A model generated the notes under the pieces. It saw nothing but the letters and a program-made list of their open reading frames with translations, was not told the DNA's origin and searched no databases. DNA of 64,000 bases from Streptomyces humi (GTDB lineage: Bacteria; Actinomycetota; Actinomycetes; Streptomycetales; Streptomycetaceae), in assembly GCF_001005085.2 (NCBI RefSeq), contig NZ_LBMU02000055.1, positions 1 through 64,000 on the forward strand, written 5' to 3'. Below, one piece after another: positions 1 through 6,987 of this stretch (its first letter is position 1; each line of letters opens with the position of its first letter). Made by a program: the position numbers and the translations under genes.

Positions 1-1321
1 CGCCTCCGCCTCCGCCTCCGCCTCCGCCCCCGCCCCGACCGGCACACCGAGCGCCGCCTCCACCGACCCCGGTACCCCCACCGCCTCCGGCACGTCAGCC
101 GATGACGACGACAGCGGGGACGACCACGGCGGTGGGCGGGGGAGCGGCGGAGGGAGCGGCCGGGGCAGCGGTCATCGCAGCGGTCATGGCAGCGACGGGG
201 GCGGCGGGAAGGCCGACGTCGACGACACCTACGGCAGCACCCCGGCCCGCGGCAAGGTGAGCACCGATGTGGACCGCGAGACGCTGGCCGTGCGGTTCGG
301 CGACCGAACCCGCGACTACGGCTTCGCCGCCGTCCAGGGAACGACGTACGACGGACGCACCTACACCGTTTACGCGGGTACCTCCCTCGCGGACGAAAAG
401 GCCACTCTCGACCAGGTCTCCCGCGCGATGCTCGCCGCCCTGCCGTTCCTGATCCTGGTCGTGGCCGGCGTGACCTGGCTGGTCGTCCGGCGAGCGCTGC
501 GCCCGGTCGAGGGCATCCGGGCCGAGATGGCCGCGATCACCGGCAGCGGTGACCTGACGCGGCGGGTCCCGGTGCCCGGTTCCCGCGACGAGATAGCCCG
601 CCTCGCCCGTACCACCAACCAGACGCTGGCCGCGCTGGAGGAGTCCGTCGAGCGCCAGCACCGGTTCGTCGCCGACGCTTCCCACGAACTCCGCAGCCCC
701 ATCGCCTCGTTGCGCACCCAGATAGAGGTCGCCGACCTGCATCCCGGTCTCCTGGACACCGGCGACCTGCACCATGACGTCGTACGCCTCCAGCACCTGG
801 CCGCGGACCTGCTGCTGCTCGCCCGGCTCGACGCGGGCGAACAGCCCGGCCACGCCCGCCTCGATCTGACGGCGCTGGTACGGGAGGAGGTCGCCCGCCG
901 TGCCCCGTCGGACCCGGTGGCCCCCGACGTACGGGCCGACGAGAACCTGCCACAGGTCCGGGGCAGCCGCAGCCAGTTGGTCCGCGTCTTCGGGAACCTC
1001 CTGGACAACGCCCAGCGGCACACCGCCACCGCGATCACCGTGACCCTGGCCCGATCGGGCGACGAGGTCGTGCTCACCGTCGCCGACGACGGTCACGGCA
1101 TCGCACCCGACGACCGCGCCCGCGTCTTCGAGCGTTTCGTCCGCCTCGACGAGGCGCGCGGTCGCGACGACGGCGGGGCCGGGCTCGGGCTGGCCATCGC
1201 ACGGGACGTCGTACGCAGCCACGGCGGGGACCTCACCGTCACCGACGCACCGGAAGGCGGCGCCGCCTTCCGGATCACCCTGCCGTCGGCACCGCCCGAC
1301 GCAGACGCCGACCGCGTCTGA
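1..1321 (+). CDS. Sensor histidine kinase, 5' end outside the window
   Basis: Membrane sensor kinase of a two-component system; 439 residues are visible and the frame is open from base 2, so the true start is upstream. The first ~85 visible residues are a low-complexity Ala/Ser/Pro then Gly/Asp/His-rich extracytoplasmic stretch. A membrane helix lies at about bases 425-490, followed by a HAMP linker. The H-box (SHELRSPIASL) places the phospho-acceptor His at about base 683. The N-box (NLLDNAQRH) and the G boxes (DDGHGI, GAGLGLAIA) complete the ATPase domain. The response regulator presumably lies upstream, outside the window. The GTG at 257 falls inside the sensor domain and is not the start. 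The ligand is unknown. Confidence 0.93.
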   Translation, partial: ASASASASAPAPTGTPSAASTDPGTPTASGTSADDDDSGDDHGGGRGSGGGSGRGSGHRSGHGSDGGGGKADVDDTYGSTPARGKVSTDVDRETLAVRFGDRTRDYGFAAVQGTTYDGRTYTVYAGTSLADEKATLDQVSRAMLAALPFLILVVAGVTWLVVRRALRPVEGIRAEMAAITGSGDLTRRVPVPGSRDEIARLARTTNQTLAALEESVERQHRFVADASHELRSPIASLRTQIEVADLHPGLLDTGDLHHDVVRLQHLAADLLLLARLDAGEQPGHARLDLTALVREEVARRAPSDPVAPDVRADENLPQVRGSRSQLVRVFGNLLDNAQRHTATAITVTLARSGDEVVLTVADDGHGIAPDDRARVFERFVRLDEARGRDDGGAGLGLAIARDVVRSHGGDLTVTDAPEGGAAFRITLPSAPPDADADRV

Positions 1322-1366
1322 CAGCGCGTGCTGGGGGCGACCGGGACAACCGGGCCGGCCGCCGGT

Positions 1367-2236
1367 TCATCCGGTCGGCGGCTGGATGTAGTCCTCCAGA
1401 CGGGCTACGGCGAAGCCCTGTTCGCGGATGCGCCGGAGCAGGTTGGCGAACATGTGCGTCATCGTGGTGCCCTTGAGCTCGGACGGCCCGCGGAAGTGGG
1501 CCAGGATGATGTCTCCGGGGTGCAGCTTCCTGTCCGCCGACTGGTACTGCATGCCGCGGATCTGCATGGACTCCCGCCACCACACGATCGCGCGGGGCCC
1601 GCACTCCCCGACCGCGATCCTGGTGTCGGTGTCGTAGGCGCCGTAGGGCGGCCGGAAGAGCAGCGGCGCGGTGCCGTACTCCCTGGTGAGGATCTTCTGG
1701 TCGCCGCACACTTCTTCCTTCTGGCGGGCCAGGGAGAGGGTGCTCATCACGGGGTGGTGCAGGGTGTGGTTCTGGATGTGGTTGCCCAGTGCCTGTAGCG
1801 GTTTGAAGTACGTGTAGTCCGATTTGATGGCGTCGTTCATCAGGAACATCGTGATCGGGACCTTCAGGGCCCGCAGCATCTGGATGAACCTGGGGTCCTT
1901 CTCCTGCCCGTCGTCCACGGTGATGAAGACGACCTTCTGTGCGGTCGGAACGTGTGTGAGGACCGGAACGGTTCCGGTCGCCGAAAGCCGCACCGGCTTG
2001 TCGGCCGGTGGCCGTGGGGTGGCGGGCAGCGGACGCAGGCCCCACTTGCGCCAGGCGGCCACGGAGTCGGAAACGGCGGGCGCGGTGCTGCCGGCGCCGT
2101 CCGGTGCGGCGGGCCGGGAGGTGCGGGCGGCATGACCGGTTCCGCCGTCGGCGCCGCAACCGCCGACCATCAGGGCCACCGCGACCGCCCCTGTCACCGA
2201 CCGGTACAGCCTGCCCGAGCCCCTGTGCTGCTTCAC
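1367..2236 (-). CDS. Polysaccharide deacetylase-family lipoprotein
   Basis: Secreted NodB-fold carbohydrate esterase of 289 residues. The N-terminus is a lipoprotein signal with lipobox LMVGGC (Cys27), so the protein is probably anchored outside the membrane. The NodB motifs are visible: TVDDG at about 106-110 (usually TFDDG in the family), HTLHH at 157-161 for metal binding, and RPPYGAYD. The likely reaction is N- or O-deacetylation of peptidoglycan, chitin-type oligomers or another extracellular glycan; the substrate cannot be told from sequence. It is convergent with the histidine kinase (45-bp gap) and has its own upstream region. Confidence 0.88.
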   Translation of the reverse strand: MKQHRGSGRLYRSVTGAVAVALMVGGCGADGGTGHAARTSRPAAPDGAGSTAPAVSDSVAAWRKWGLRPLPATPRPPADKPVRLSATGTVPVLTHVPTAQKVVFITVDDGQEKDPRFIQMLRALKVPITMFLMNDAIKSDYTYFKPLQALGNHIQNHTLHHPVMSTLSLARQKEEVCGDQKILTREYGTAPLLFRPPYGAYDTDTRIAVGECGPRAIVWWRESMQIRGMQYQSADRKLHPGDIILAHFRGPSELKGTTMTHMFANLLRRIREQGFAVARLEDYIQPPTG

Positions 2237-2422
2237 TGTGTCCGTCCCTCAACTGACAAGGATCTTGATCAGCCGAAAGGTATCCCGACGACACTAAGAA
2301 ATGATCAACAGTCAGGTGTGATTACACCAGGCAGCGTCCCCCCCGGCCCGCGACGGACCCGCACCTCACCGTTCTCAGCCGCCCCGTCGCCCTCCGGCCG
2401 GCGCCGGGTCACCCCCATGGGC

Positions 2423-2428
2423 TATAGT
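2423..2428 (+). promoter_or_regulatory. Candidate -10 box (TATAGT)
   Basis: TATAGT stands out in this GC-rich gap and sits about 10 bp before a compactly structured stretch that ends in a strong hairpin. No clear -35 is visible. It could start the small RNA at ~2435 or the leader of the downstream lipase gene. Confidence 0.4.
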
Positions 2429-2434
2429 CGATCT

Positions 2435-2580
2435 TGAGCTGGTCGCCGGACTCCGGTCGGCTGGTCCCGCGTTGGTGGTCCAAGGAAAGACGCCCCGCTT
2501 CCTGCGGGGAAATGCAGGTGCAAGGCCTGCCCGGCGCTCGATGTCAGGGCCCGTCCGCACACCGCGGACGGGCCCTGCGT
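2435..2580 (+). ncRNA. Possible small structured RNA or riboswitch-like leader
   Basis: About 145 nt after a TATAGT box fold into consecutive hairpins: CCCCGC/GCGGGG at 2493-2509, GCAGG/CCTGC at 2514-2530 with loop TGCAAGG, and a final 14-bp perfect stem at 2545-2577. The GGGGAA...GGTGCAAG...CC arrangement resembles part of a cobalamin-riboswitch core, but a full B12 box is not seen. Either a free sRNA or a regulated leader of the lipase gene (start 2803) is possible. No protein-coding frame looks real here. Confidence 0.35.
2545..2577 (+). terminator. Strong 14-bp hairpin
   Basis: CAGGGCCCGTCCGC pairs perfectly with GCGGACGGGCCCTG around the 5-nt loop ACACC. There is no T tract, as is common in Streptomyces. 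It would terminate or attenuate transcription starting near 2435. A partial echo of its arm (GAACCGCGGACGA, twice) follows at about 2604-2640. Confidence 0.6.
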
Positions 2581-2802
2581 GTTGCGGTGACCGCCCAGGC
2601 CGAACCGCGGACGACTGCTCAAGTCGAACCGCGGACGAAGGCCCGCACCGCCATTGGGCGGCCACCCGGCGCACTCGCCGCGGCCGGAGCCTCAGAGCCA
2701 TACGCCCAGGTGGTTTGGCCGGTGCACCCCGTCGATCGACCTTACGCCCACCTTACCTTCGGAGAGTAGCCGTCTGGCTACACCGAGTGAGAGGTGGCGC
2801 GG

Positions 2803-3906
2803 ATGCGTCCGAAGTCCATGGGCCGACTGGTTGCCCTTGCCTCGACGGCCCTGCTGGTGGCCGGTGCGGTGAGTGCCGGTTCGGCCACCGCGGTCCCGGC
2901 GAGCGCCGACCGCGGCCGGGCCGCACAGTCACTGAACTGGGTGGCGCTGGGAGACTCCTACAGCGCGGATGTGATGGTCCCGCCGTGGGACGACCCCGCT
3001 GACAGCGACGGGTGCGGCCGTTCCGGGTACAGCTGGGAGGCGATGCTGAAGCGGGACCTCGACGCGGCGCACCCGGGCTGGACGCACCTGACCGACGTGA
3101 CGTGCGGTGGAGCCACGGTCGCGCACGGGGTTCTGGGACCCCAGCCGGCCGGAGTGCTCTTCGGGCCGCCCGCCAACGGCAAGGACCATGGCGGCTGGGT
3201 CACCAAGCCGCCGCAGATCGACAAGGTCAACGCCGGCACCGACATCGTCACGGTCGGCATCGGCGGCAACGACCTCGGCTTCGGGGACATCATGAACAAC
3301 TGCCTGGCCATCGGTGCCGAGCAGACGCTGCCCGTCAACTACTGCAAGACCTACTACGAGTCCGAGGCAGGGCAGCACTGGCTCAACGAGCTCTGGGGGA
3401 TCGTCGAGGACGGCCTCCAGGCCACTCTGGCGGACATCCACTCCAGGGCTCCTGAGGCGAAGGTGTTCCTGCTCGGGTACCCCGCCATCGCGCACTCCCG
3501 GTTCGGCTGCTCGTACGGCAACTTCCACCAGCTCGGCACGATCCGGCTGACCAACGACGCACCGTACCTCGACTCCGTGCAGCAGCAGCTGAACCAGAGG
3601 ATCGCGGACGCGGCGGGCGAGAACCAGGCCACGTACGTCGACACCTACACCTCGAGCGAGGCCCACGGCGTGTGCGCCAGCGGCTCGAACCGCTGGATGT
3701 ACGGCGTCTTCTCGAACCTGGTCATGCCGCCCGGAGTGGACAAGCCCGCCGACCCGGCCGAGTACCAGTGTCCGGCCCGCGACCACGTACCCGCGCTGCT
3801 CCCCAAGGGTGAGGCCTGCACCTTCATCCACCCCAACTACTACGGCGCGCTCAACCAGCGCAACGAAGTCGAAGCCGCGTTCCAGGCCGCCGGCCTCACC
3901 CCGTGA
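2803..3906 (+). CDS. Secreted SGNH/GDSL-family lipase or esterase
   Basis: Extracellular serine hydrolase of 367 residues. Start 2803 is chosen because GAGAGG sits 8 bp upstream and it opens a good signal peptide (Arg/Lys, hydrophobic 9-25, Ala-rich cleavage region near 31-36). Block I is ALGDSYSA with nucleophile Ser52. Gly and Asn of the oxyanion blocks are in GIGGND. The C-terminal FIHPN at 341-345 supplies the catalytic His. Several Cys residues suggest disulfides. The layout resembles the Streptomyces lipases that hydrolyse esters or phospholipids outside the cell. The gene stands alone, with a possible structured leader upstream. Confidence 0.92.
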   Translation: MRPKSMGRLVALASTALLVAGAVSAGSATAVPASADRGRAAQSLNWVALGDSYSADVMVPPWDDPADSDGCGRSGYSWEAMLKRDLDAAHPGWTHLTDVTCGGATVAHGVLGPQPAGVLFGPPANGKDHGGWVTKPPQIDKVNAGTDIVTVGIGGNDLGFGDIMNNCLAIGAEQTLPVNYCKTYYESEAGQHWLNELWGIVEDGLQATLADIHSRAPEAKVFLLGYPAIAHSRFGCSYGNFHQLGTIRLTNDAPYLDSVQQQLNQRIADAAGENQATYVDTYTSSEAHGVCASGSNRWMYGVFSNLVMPPGVDKPADPAEYQCPARDHVPALLPKGEACTFIHPNYYGALNQRNEVEAAFQAAGLTP

Positions 3907-4135
3907 ACGACCGGCCCGCCAGAAATCGCGCGTGGCCGGCCCAGGATCCCGACGACGTCGGCCTCGCCGATGGTCACACCTGCTGACACCACGTCCGACC
4001 TGACAGGGGTCGCGCTGTGCGGCGCGGTCGTACTCCGGTGGCCTGCCACCGGTACGGCCGCGCCGCTTCCGTTGGGCGCTCAGACCTGGGCTGCCGCGCC
4101 TTCGGACAGGTGCCGGCGCGGTGCCGTCGTCCGCG

Positions 4136-5041
4136 TCACACACGTGTGGGCGGTTGTGCGGTGAGGGCGCGGGCGAAGTCGAGGGACGTCGTGAAGCACC
4201 GTTCGACGTCCGCGTCGGACAGGCCGGCCCATGCGTGGTCGGCGCCTGGGACGGGCCGGAAGTCGACGTCGGCTCCTGCCTGGCGTAGGGCGGCGGCGAG
4301 TTGCTCGCTCTGGGCGAGCGGGATGAGGGCGTCTTCGGTGCCGTGCAGGATGAGGAAGGGCGGGGCGTCGGCGGTGACGTGACTGACCGGGCTGGCCGCG
4401 CGGGCGCGGTCGGGGGCCGTGGCCAAAGGTGCCCCGATCAGCAGCGCCTCGCGTGTCGTGGGGCTCGTGGCGTCATAGGTGCCGGGCCGGGACTGGGCGG
4501 GCAGAGTGGTCAGGTCGGTGGGGCCGTACCAGGCGACGCAGCCGAGCACCGGGGTGGTGAGGGCCAGCAGCGCGGCGAGATGGGCTCCGGCGGATTCTCC
4601 CCAGGTGACAACCCGACCGATGTCCAGGCCGAGTTCGCCGGCGCGGGCGTGGAGCCAGGCCAGGGCGGCGGTGACGTCCTCGAGCTGGGCGGGGTGGGTG
4701 GCCTCGCCGGTGAGCCGGTAGTCGAGGCTGGCGACGGCGAATCCGGCCTGTGCGAGGCGGGCGAAGGGGCTGGGGTGCCACGGGCGGAAGCGCGGTCCCA
4801 TGTCCGTGCGGGTGCCCGTACGCCAGCCGCCGCCGTGGAGGTAGACGATGACCGGCAGCGGGCCGTGCGGCTCGTCGGGCAGCCACAGATCGAGTTCGAG
4901 TGGGCGGATCCCGTCGGGGGCGGCGTAGACGGCGCCCCGCAACAGCCGTGCGCCCGGGGCGGGGTGCGCGGCGGGCGGCAGCGGCAGCTGGGCGGGTGCG
5001 GGTGAGGCGAGCAGGGCGGCGAGCTCGGGCGACAGAGGCAT
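4136..5041 (-). CDS. Alpha/beta-hydrolase esterase (BD-FAE / HSL-like)
   Basis: Cytoplasmic carboxylesterase of 301 residues. The frame opens earlier, but the start at 5041 (MPLSPELAALL) is preceded by GGAAAG at a good distance, and the upstream codons fall in a tandem-repeat region. Seen: oxyanion motif YLHGGGW, nucleophile elbow GESAG, and catalytic Asp and His near the C-terminus (HGTEDALIP, GADHAW). The family hydrolyses small acyl or aryl esters, including feruloyl or acetyl esters. A role with the neighbouring quercetinase in plant phenolic breakdown is possible but is only inferred from position. It is convergent with the lipase gene. Confidence 0.88.
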   Translation of the reverse strand: MPLSPELAALLASPAPAQLPLPPAAHPAPGARLLRGAVYAAPDGIRPLELDLWLPDEPHGPLPVIVYLHGGGWRTGTRTDMGPRFRPWHPSPFARLAQAGFAVASLDYRLTGEATHPAQLEDVTAALAWLHARAGELGLDIGRVVTWGESAGAHLAALLALTTPVLGCVAWYGPTDLTTLPAQSRPGTYDATSPTTREALLIGAPLATAPDRARAASPVSHVTADAPPFLILHGTEDALIPLAQSEQLAAALRQAGADVDFRPVPGADHAWAGLSDADVERCFTTSLDFARALTAQPPTRV

Positions 5042-5111
5042 GAAGGTTCTTTCCGAACGGGACGAGGGCGGTGCCAAGGGCGTCGGAGGAGGCGGCCCGG
5101 TCGATTCCGGT

Positions 5112-5243
5112 GCGCGGGTCACCGGGAGGTGTGCGGGCCAGCGAGGTGTGTGTGAGTCGGCGAGGTGTGTGCGGGTCACCGGGATGTGCGTGGGTCACCG
5201 GGATGTATGTGGGGCACCGGGATGTGCGTGGGTCACTGGGGTG
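5112..5243. repeat. Degenerate tandem repeat (GGGTCACCGGGATGTGCGT-like units)
   Basis: About six imperfect units built on GTGCGTGGGTCACCGGGAT lie between the esterase gene and the downstream end of the XapX gene, and run into the last codons of the latter. They look like local slippage duplications, not a protein-coding motif. Confidence 0.6.
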
Positions 5244-5526
5244 CGGACGGCACGCAGGTGCAGCTGGACGGCTTCTCCAGGTCGGCCGCGTGCGGAGCTC
5301 CGGGTGGCGGCGGAGGGGCGCGGTGCAGGGTGATCCGCGCCCCCAGCGCCGTGGCGGCACGCTCGCCGAGGCCGATGCCCAGCAGGCCGGTGAGGCCCAG
5401 CAGGGCCGGCGCCGGTGCCCTCAGGCCGCAGATCCGGTAGAGGGCGCCCATGGCCAGCCCCGCGACGAAGGAGATGGCGACGCGTCGGCCGAACGCGGCC
5501 ATGCGAGCGCGGGCTGCGCTGCTCAC
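5233..5526 (-). CDS. XapX-domain small membrane protein (second copy)
   Basis: Small protein of 97 residues with the XapX/DUF1427 core MGALYRICGLRAPAP followed by a hydrophobic LLGLTGLLGIGLGE segment. A GTG start at 5526 is chosen because it overlaps the stop of the preceding XapX gene by 4 nt (GTGA); an internal ATG at 5502 is the alternative. The C-terminal ~35 residues are Pro/Ala-rich and partly derived from a repeat. XapX proteins have one or two membrane helices and no settled biochemical function; they often sit next to purine or phenolic catabolism genes. It is the last gene of the queD operon. Confidence 0.75.
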   Translation of the reverse strand: MSSAARARMAAFGRRVAISFVAGLAMGALYRICGLRAPAPALLGLTGLLGIGLGERAATALGARITLHRAPPPPPGAPHAADLEKPSSCTCVPSAPQ

Positions 5527-5669
5527 AGCCGCTCCAGGACGGTCTGCCCGATCAGTATGCCGAGCAGGCCGGCCAGGGCGACGGGCGGGGGAGCGGGGGC
5601 CTTGACGCGCAGTGCCGCGTACAGGGCGCCGGCCAGGGTCCCGGCCAGCAGCGTCTGGACGTACGCCAT
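5523..5669 (-). CDS. XapX-domain miniprotein (first copy)
   Basis: A 48-residue protein, MAYVQTLLAGTLAGALYAAL followed by RVKAPAPPPVALAGLLG and GQTVLERL. It is almost exactly one XapX domain: helix, R-x-(K/R)-APAP turn, helix. Its start is 5 nt after the quercetinase stop, and its stop overlaps the start of the second XapX gene, so the three are surely co-translated. It was found by reading the gap behind queD. Function unknown; two neighbouring XapX copies may pair in the membrane. Confidence 0.75.
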   Translation of the reverse strand: MAYVQTLLAGTLAGALYAALRVKAPAPPPVALAGLLGILIGQTVLERL

Positions 5670-5674
5670 CGCGG

Positions 5675-6235
5675 TCAGTTCCCGGTGCGCCACTGGTGGT
5701 CGGGCAGGAAGCGCACGTCGTGCTGGAGCGGGACCGTGCCGAACTTGTGCGGTTCGGGCACGTACGGCTGCGTCGGCAGGCCCAGTTCCTCGGTGGGTGT
5801 GCCGAGGCTTTCGAAGAACCGCTCGAAGGTCTTGCCCGGGCCGGCGGCGACCCCGACGATCCGGCTGTGGTGGCGCTCGATGCGGTAGGCGTGCGGGCAG
5901 TTCTTGGGTACGAATCCGAAGTCGCCCGCGGTGAGGAGCTTCTCCTGCTGCTCACCCTGGAGGTCCTCGACGAAGAGCCGGACCGCGCCGTCGGTGACGT
6001 AGAAGATCTCGTGGGTGTCGGCGTGGGAGTGGGCGGGGATGATGTCGCCCCTGGGGCCCTCGACGGTGAAGAAGTTGAACGTGTTCTCGGTCTGCTCGCC
6101 GCCGGCGTAGACGGTGACCAGGTCGGTGAACAGGTGGGCGCGGTCACCCATGCCCTTCTCGATGAAGTAGGGCTTGCCCGGCTCGGCGGGAATGCGCGAG
6201 CGGGACCGGTAGCGGGTGGCGAACTCCATGGTCAT
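5675..6235 (-). CDS. queD: Quercetin 2,3-dioxygenase (monocupin)
   Basis: Cytosolic cupin of 186 residues that opens the flavonol C-ring of quercetin with O2, giving a depside and CO. Length and sequence closely follow the single-domain Streptomyces quercetinase. The metal ligands are all present: His69 and His71 in PAHSHADTHE, Glu76, and His115 in NCPHAYR. Family members of this type prefer Ni or Co over Fe. The start at 6235 agrees with the family N-terminus. It is first in an operon with two XapX genes, divergent from a MarR gene with a 21-bp palindrome between them, so control by that MarR is likely. Confidence 0.92.
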   Translation of the reverse strand: MTMEFATRYRSRSRIPAEPGKPYFIEKGMGDRAHLFTDLVTVYAGGEQTENTFNFFTVEGPRGDIIPAHSHADTHEIFYVTDGAVRLFVEDLQGEQQEKLLTAGDFGFVPKNCPHAYRIERHHSRIVGVAAGPGKTFERFFESLGTPTEELGLPTQPYVPEPHKFGTVPLQHDVRFLPDHQWRTGN

Positions 6236-6250
6236 GGAAAACCTCCGGTA

Positions 6251-6316
6251 GGACGACGAGACGACGGATCACGAGACGACGGGACTACGGGACTACGGGG
6301 CTACGGGGCTACGGCG
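6251..6316. repeat. Short tandem repeats in the queD leader
   Basis: GACGACGAGAC units followed by GGGACTAC and GGGGCTAC octamers, between queD and its operator. They make up most of the untranslated leader of the queD mRNA. Probably slippage products. Confidence 0.6.
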
Positions 6317-6343
6317 AGACGCCGGCGTGACGATGGGGCGATG

Positions 6344-6364
6344 AATGTCAGGCTACCTGACATT
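6344..6364. promoter_or_regulatory. Perfect MarR-type palindrome, queD/marR promoter region
   Basis: AATGTCAGG-CTA-CCTGACATT: 9-bp arms with a 3-nt centre, located between the divergent queD operon and the MarR gene (starts 6235 and 6459). Size and symmetry fit a MarR dimer site. A flavonoid ligand releasing the repressor would be consistent with the gene content. Confidence 0.75.
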
Positions 6365-6458
6365 TGGCTCCGGGTGCCCTGCGATGCGGCAGGTTTTGCC
6401 GGACCAGGGCCGCCGGAGAATGGTCGGTATGCTCGACACCCCGTCCTGCCGAGGAGCC

Positions 6459-6902
6459 ATGACCACGCCCGCGCCGAACCTGCCCCAGCTGTTCACCGAG
6501 GCCAAGCGGTGGTTCGACGACGCGTTGCTGGCCAGCATGGAGGCCGCGGGCGAGCAGGCGGTGACCGTCGCCCAGGCCGCTGTCTTCGCCACCCTGGACG
6601 AACAAGGCACCACGATCTCCGAGCTCGCCCGCCGGATGGGCGTCACCCGGCAGACCGTCCATCAGGCCGTGCACGGCCTGATCGGCATGGGTCTGTTGGA
6701 GCAGATCCCCGACCCCGCCTCCGCCCGCAGCCGTCTGATCCGCCCCACCGGTGAAGGCGGCCGCGTCCATCACCGGGCCCAGGCCGCGCTCGCCGTGATC
6801 GAGGGCGTGCTGGCCGAACGCATCGGCACCGCAGCCGTCGGCGCGCTGCGGCAGGCGCTGGCCGCCCCCTGGGGGGAACCGCCTCTCGTCGAGGCACCCT
6901 GA
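6459..6902 (+). CDS. MarR-family transcriptional regulator
   Basis: Winged-helix regulator of 147 residues from the ATG at 6459, which follows GAGGAG closely; the frame opens further upstream but those codons span the operator. The DNA-binding part is TISELARRMGVTRQTVHQAV followed by the wing (IPDPASARSRLIRPT). MarR dimers usually repress divergent genes until a phenolic or oxidant binds. The perfect palindrome at 6344-6364 lies in front of both this gene and queD, so it probably regulates itself and queD. The gene runs toward the rhamnosidase gene, with a 9-bp tandem repeat between the two. Confidence 0.9.
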   Translation: MTTPAPNLPQLFTEAKRWFDDALLASMEAAGEQAVTVAQAAVFATLDEQGTTISELARRMGVTRQTVHQAVHGLIGMGLLEQIPDPASARSRLIRPTGEGGRVHHRAQAALAVIEGVLAERIGTAAVGALRQALAAPWGEPPLVEAP

Positions 6903-6939
6903 GGCCCTGAGGCCCTGAGGCCCTGAGGCCCTGAGCACG
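6897..6939. repeat. Tandem 9-bp repeat (CCCTGAGGC), four full copies plus a partial
   Basis: It starts in the last codons and stop of the MarR gene and continues into the gap before the convergent rhamnosidase gene. The TGAG in each unit repeats the stop codon. No function is apparent. Confidence 0.8.
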
Positions 6940-6987
6940 GTGCCGGAGCGTGCGGCTGAGGCGCGCACACCACCGCATACGCATCCG

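Noticed and set aside
95..1222. Long open frame on the minus strand across the kinase gene
   Set aside because: It mirrors the coding bias of the histidine kinase on the other strand and has no ribosome-binding site or recognisable domain.
2435..2580. Firm call of a cobalamin riboswitch
   Set aside because: Only a partial likeness in one hairpin; the rest of the consensus cannot be seen, so it was kept as an unnamed structured RNA.
5112..5243. Possible CRISPR-like array
   Set aside because: Units are contiguous and degenerate without spacers; simple tandem duplication explains them, and no cas genes are present.
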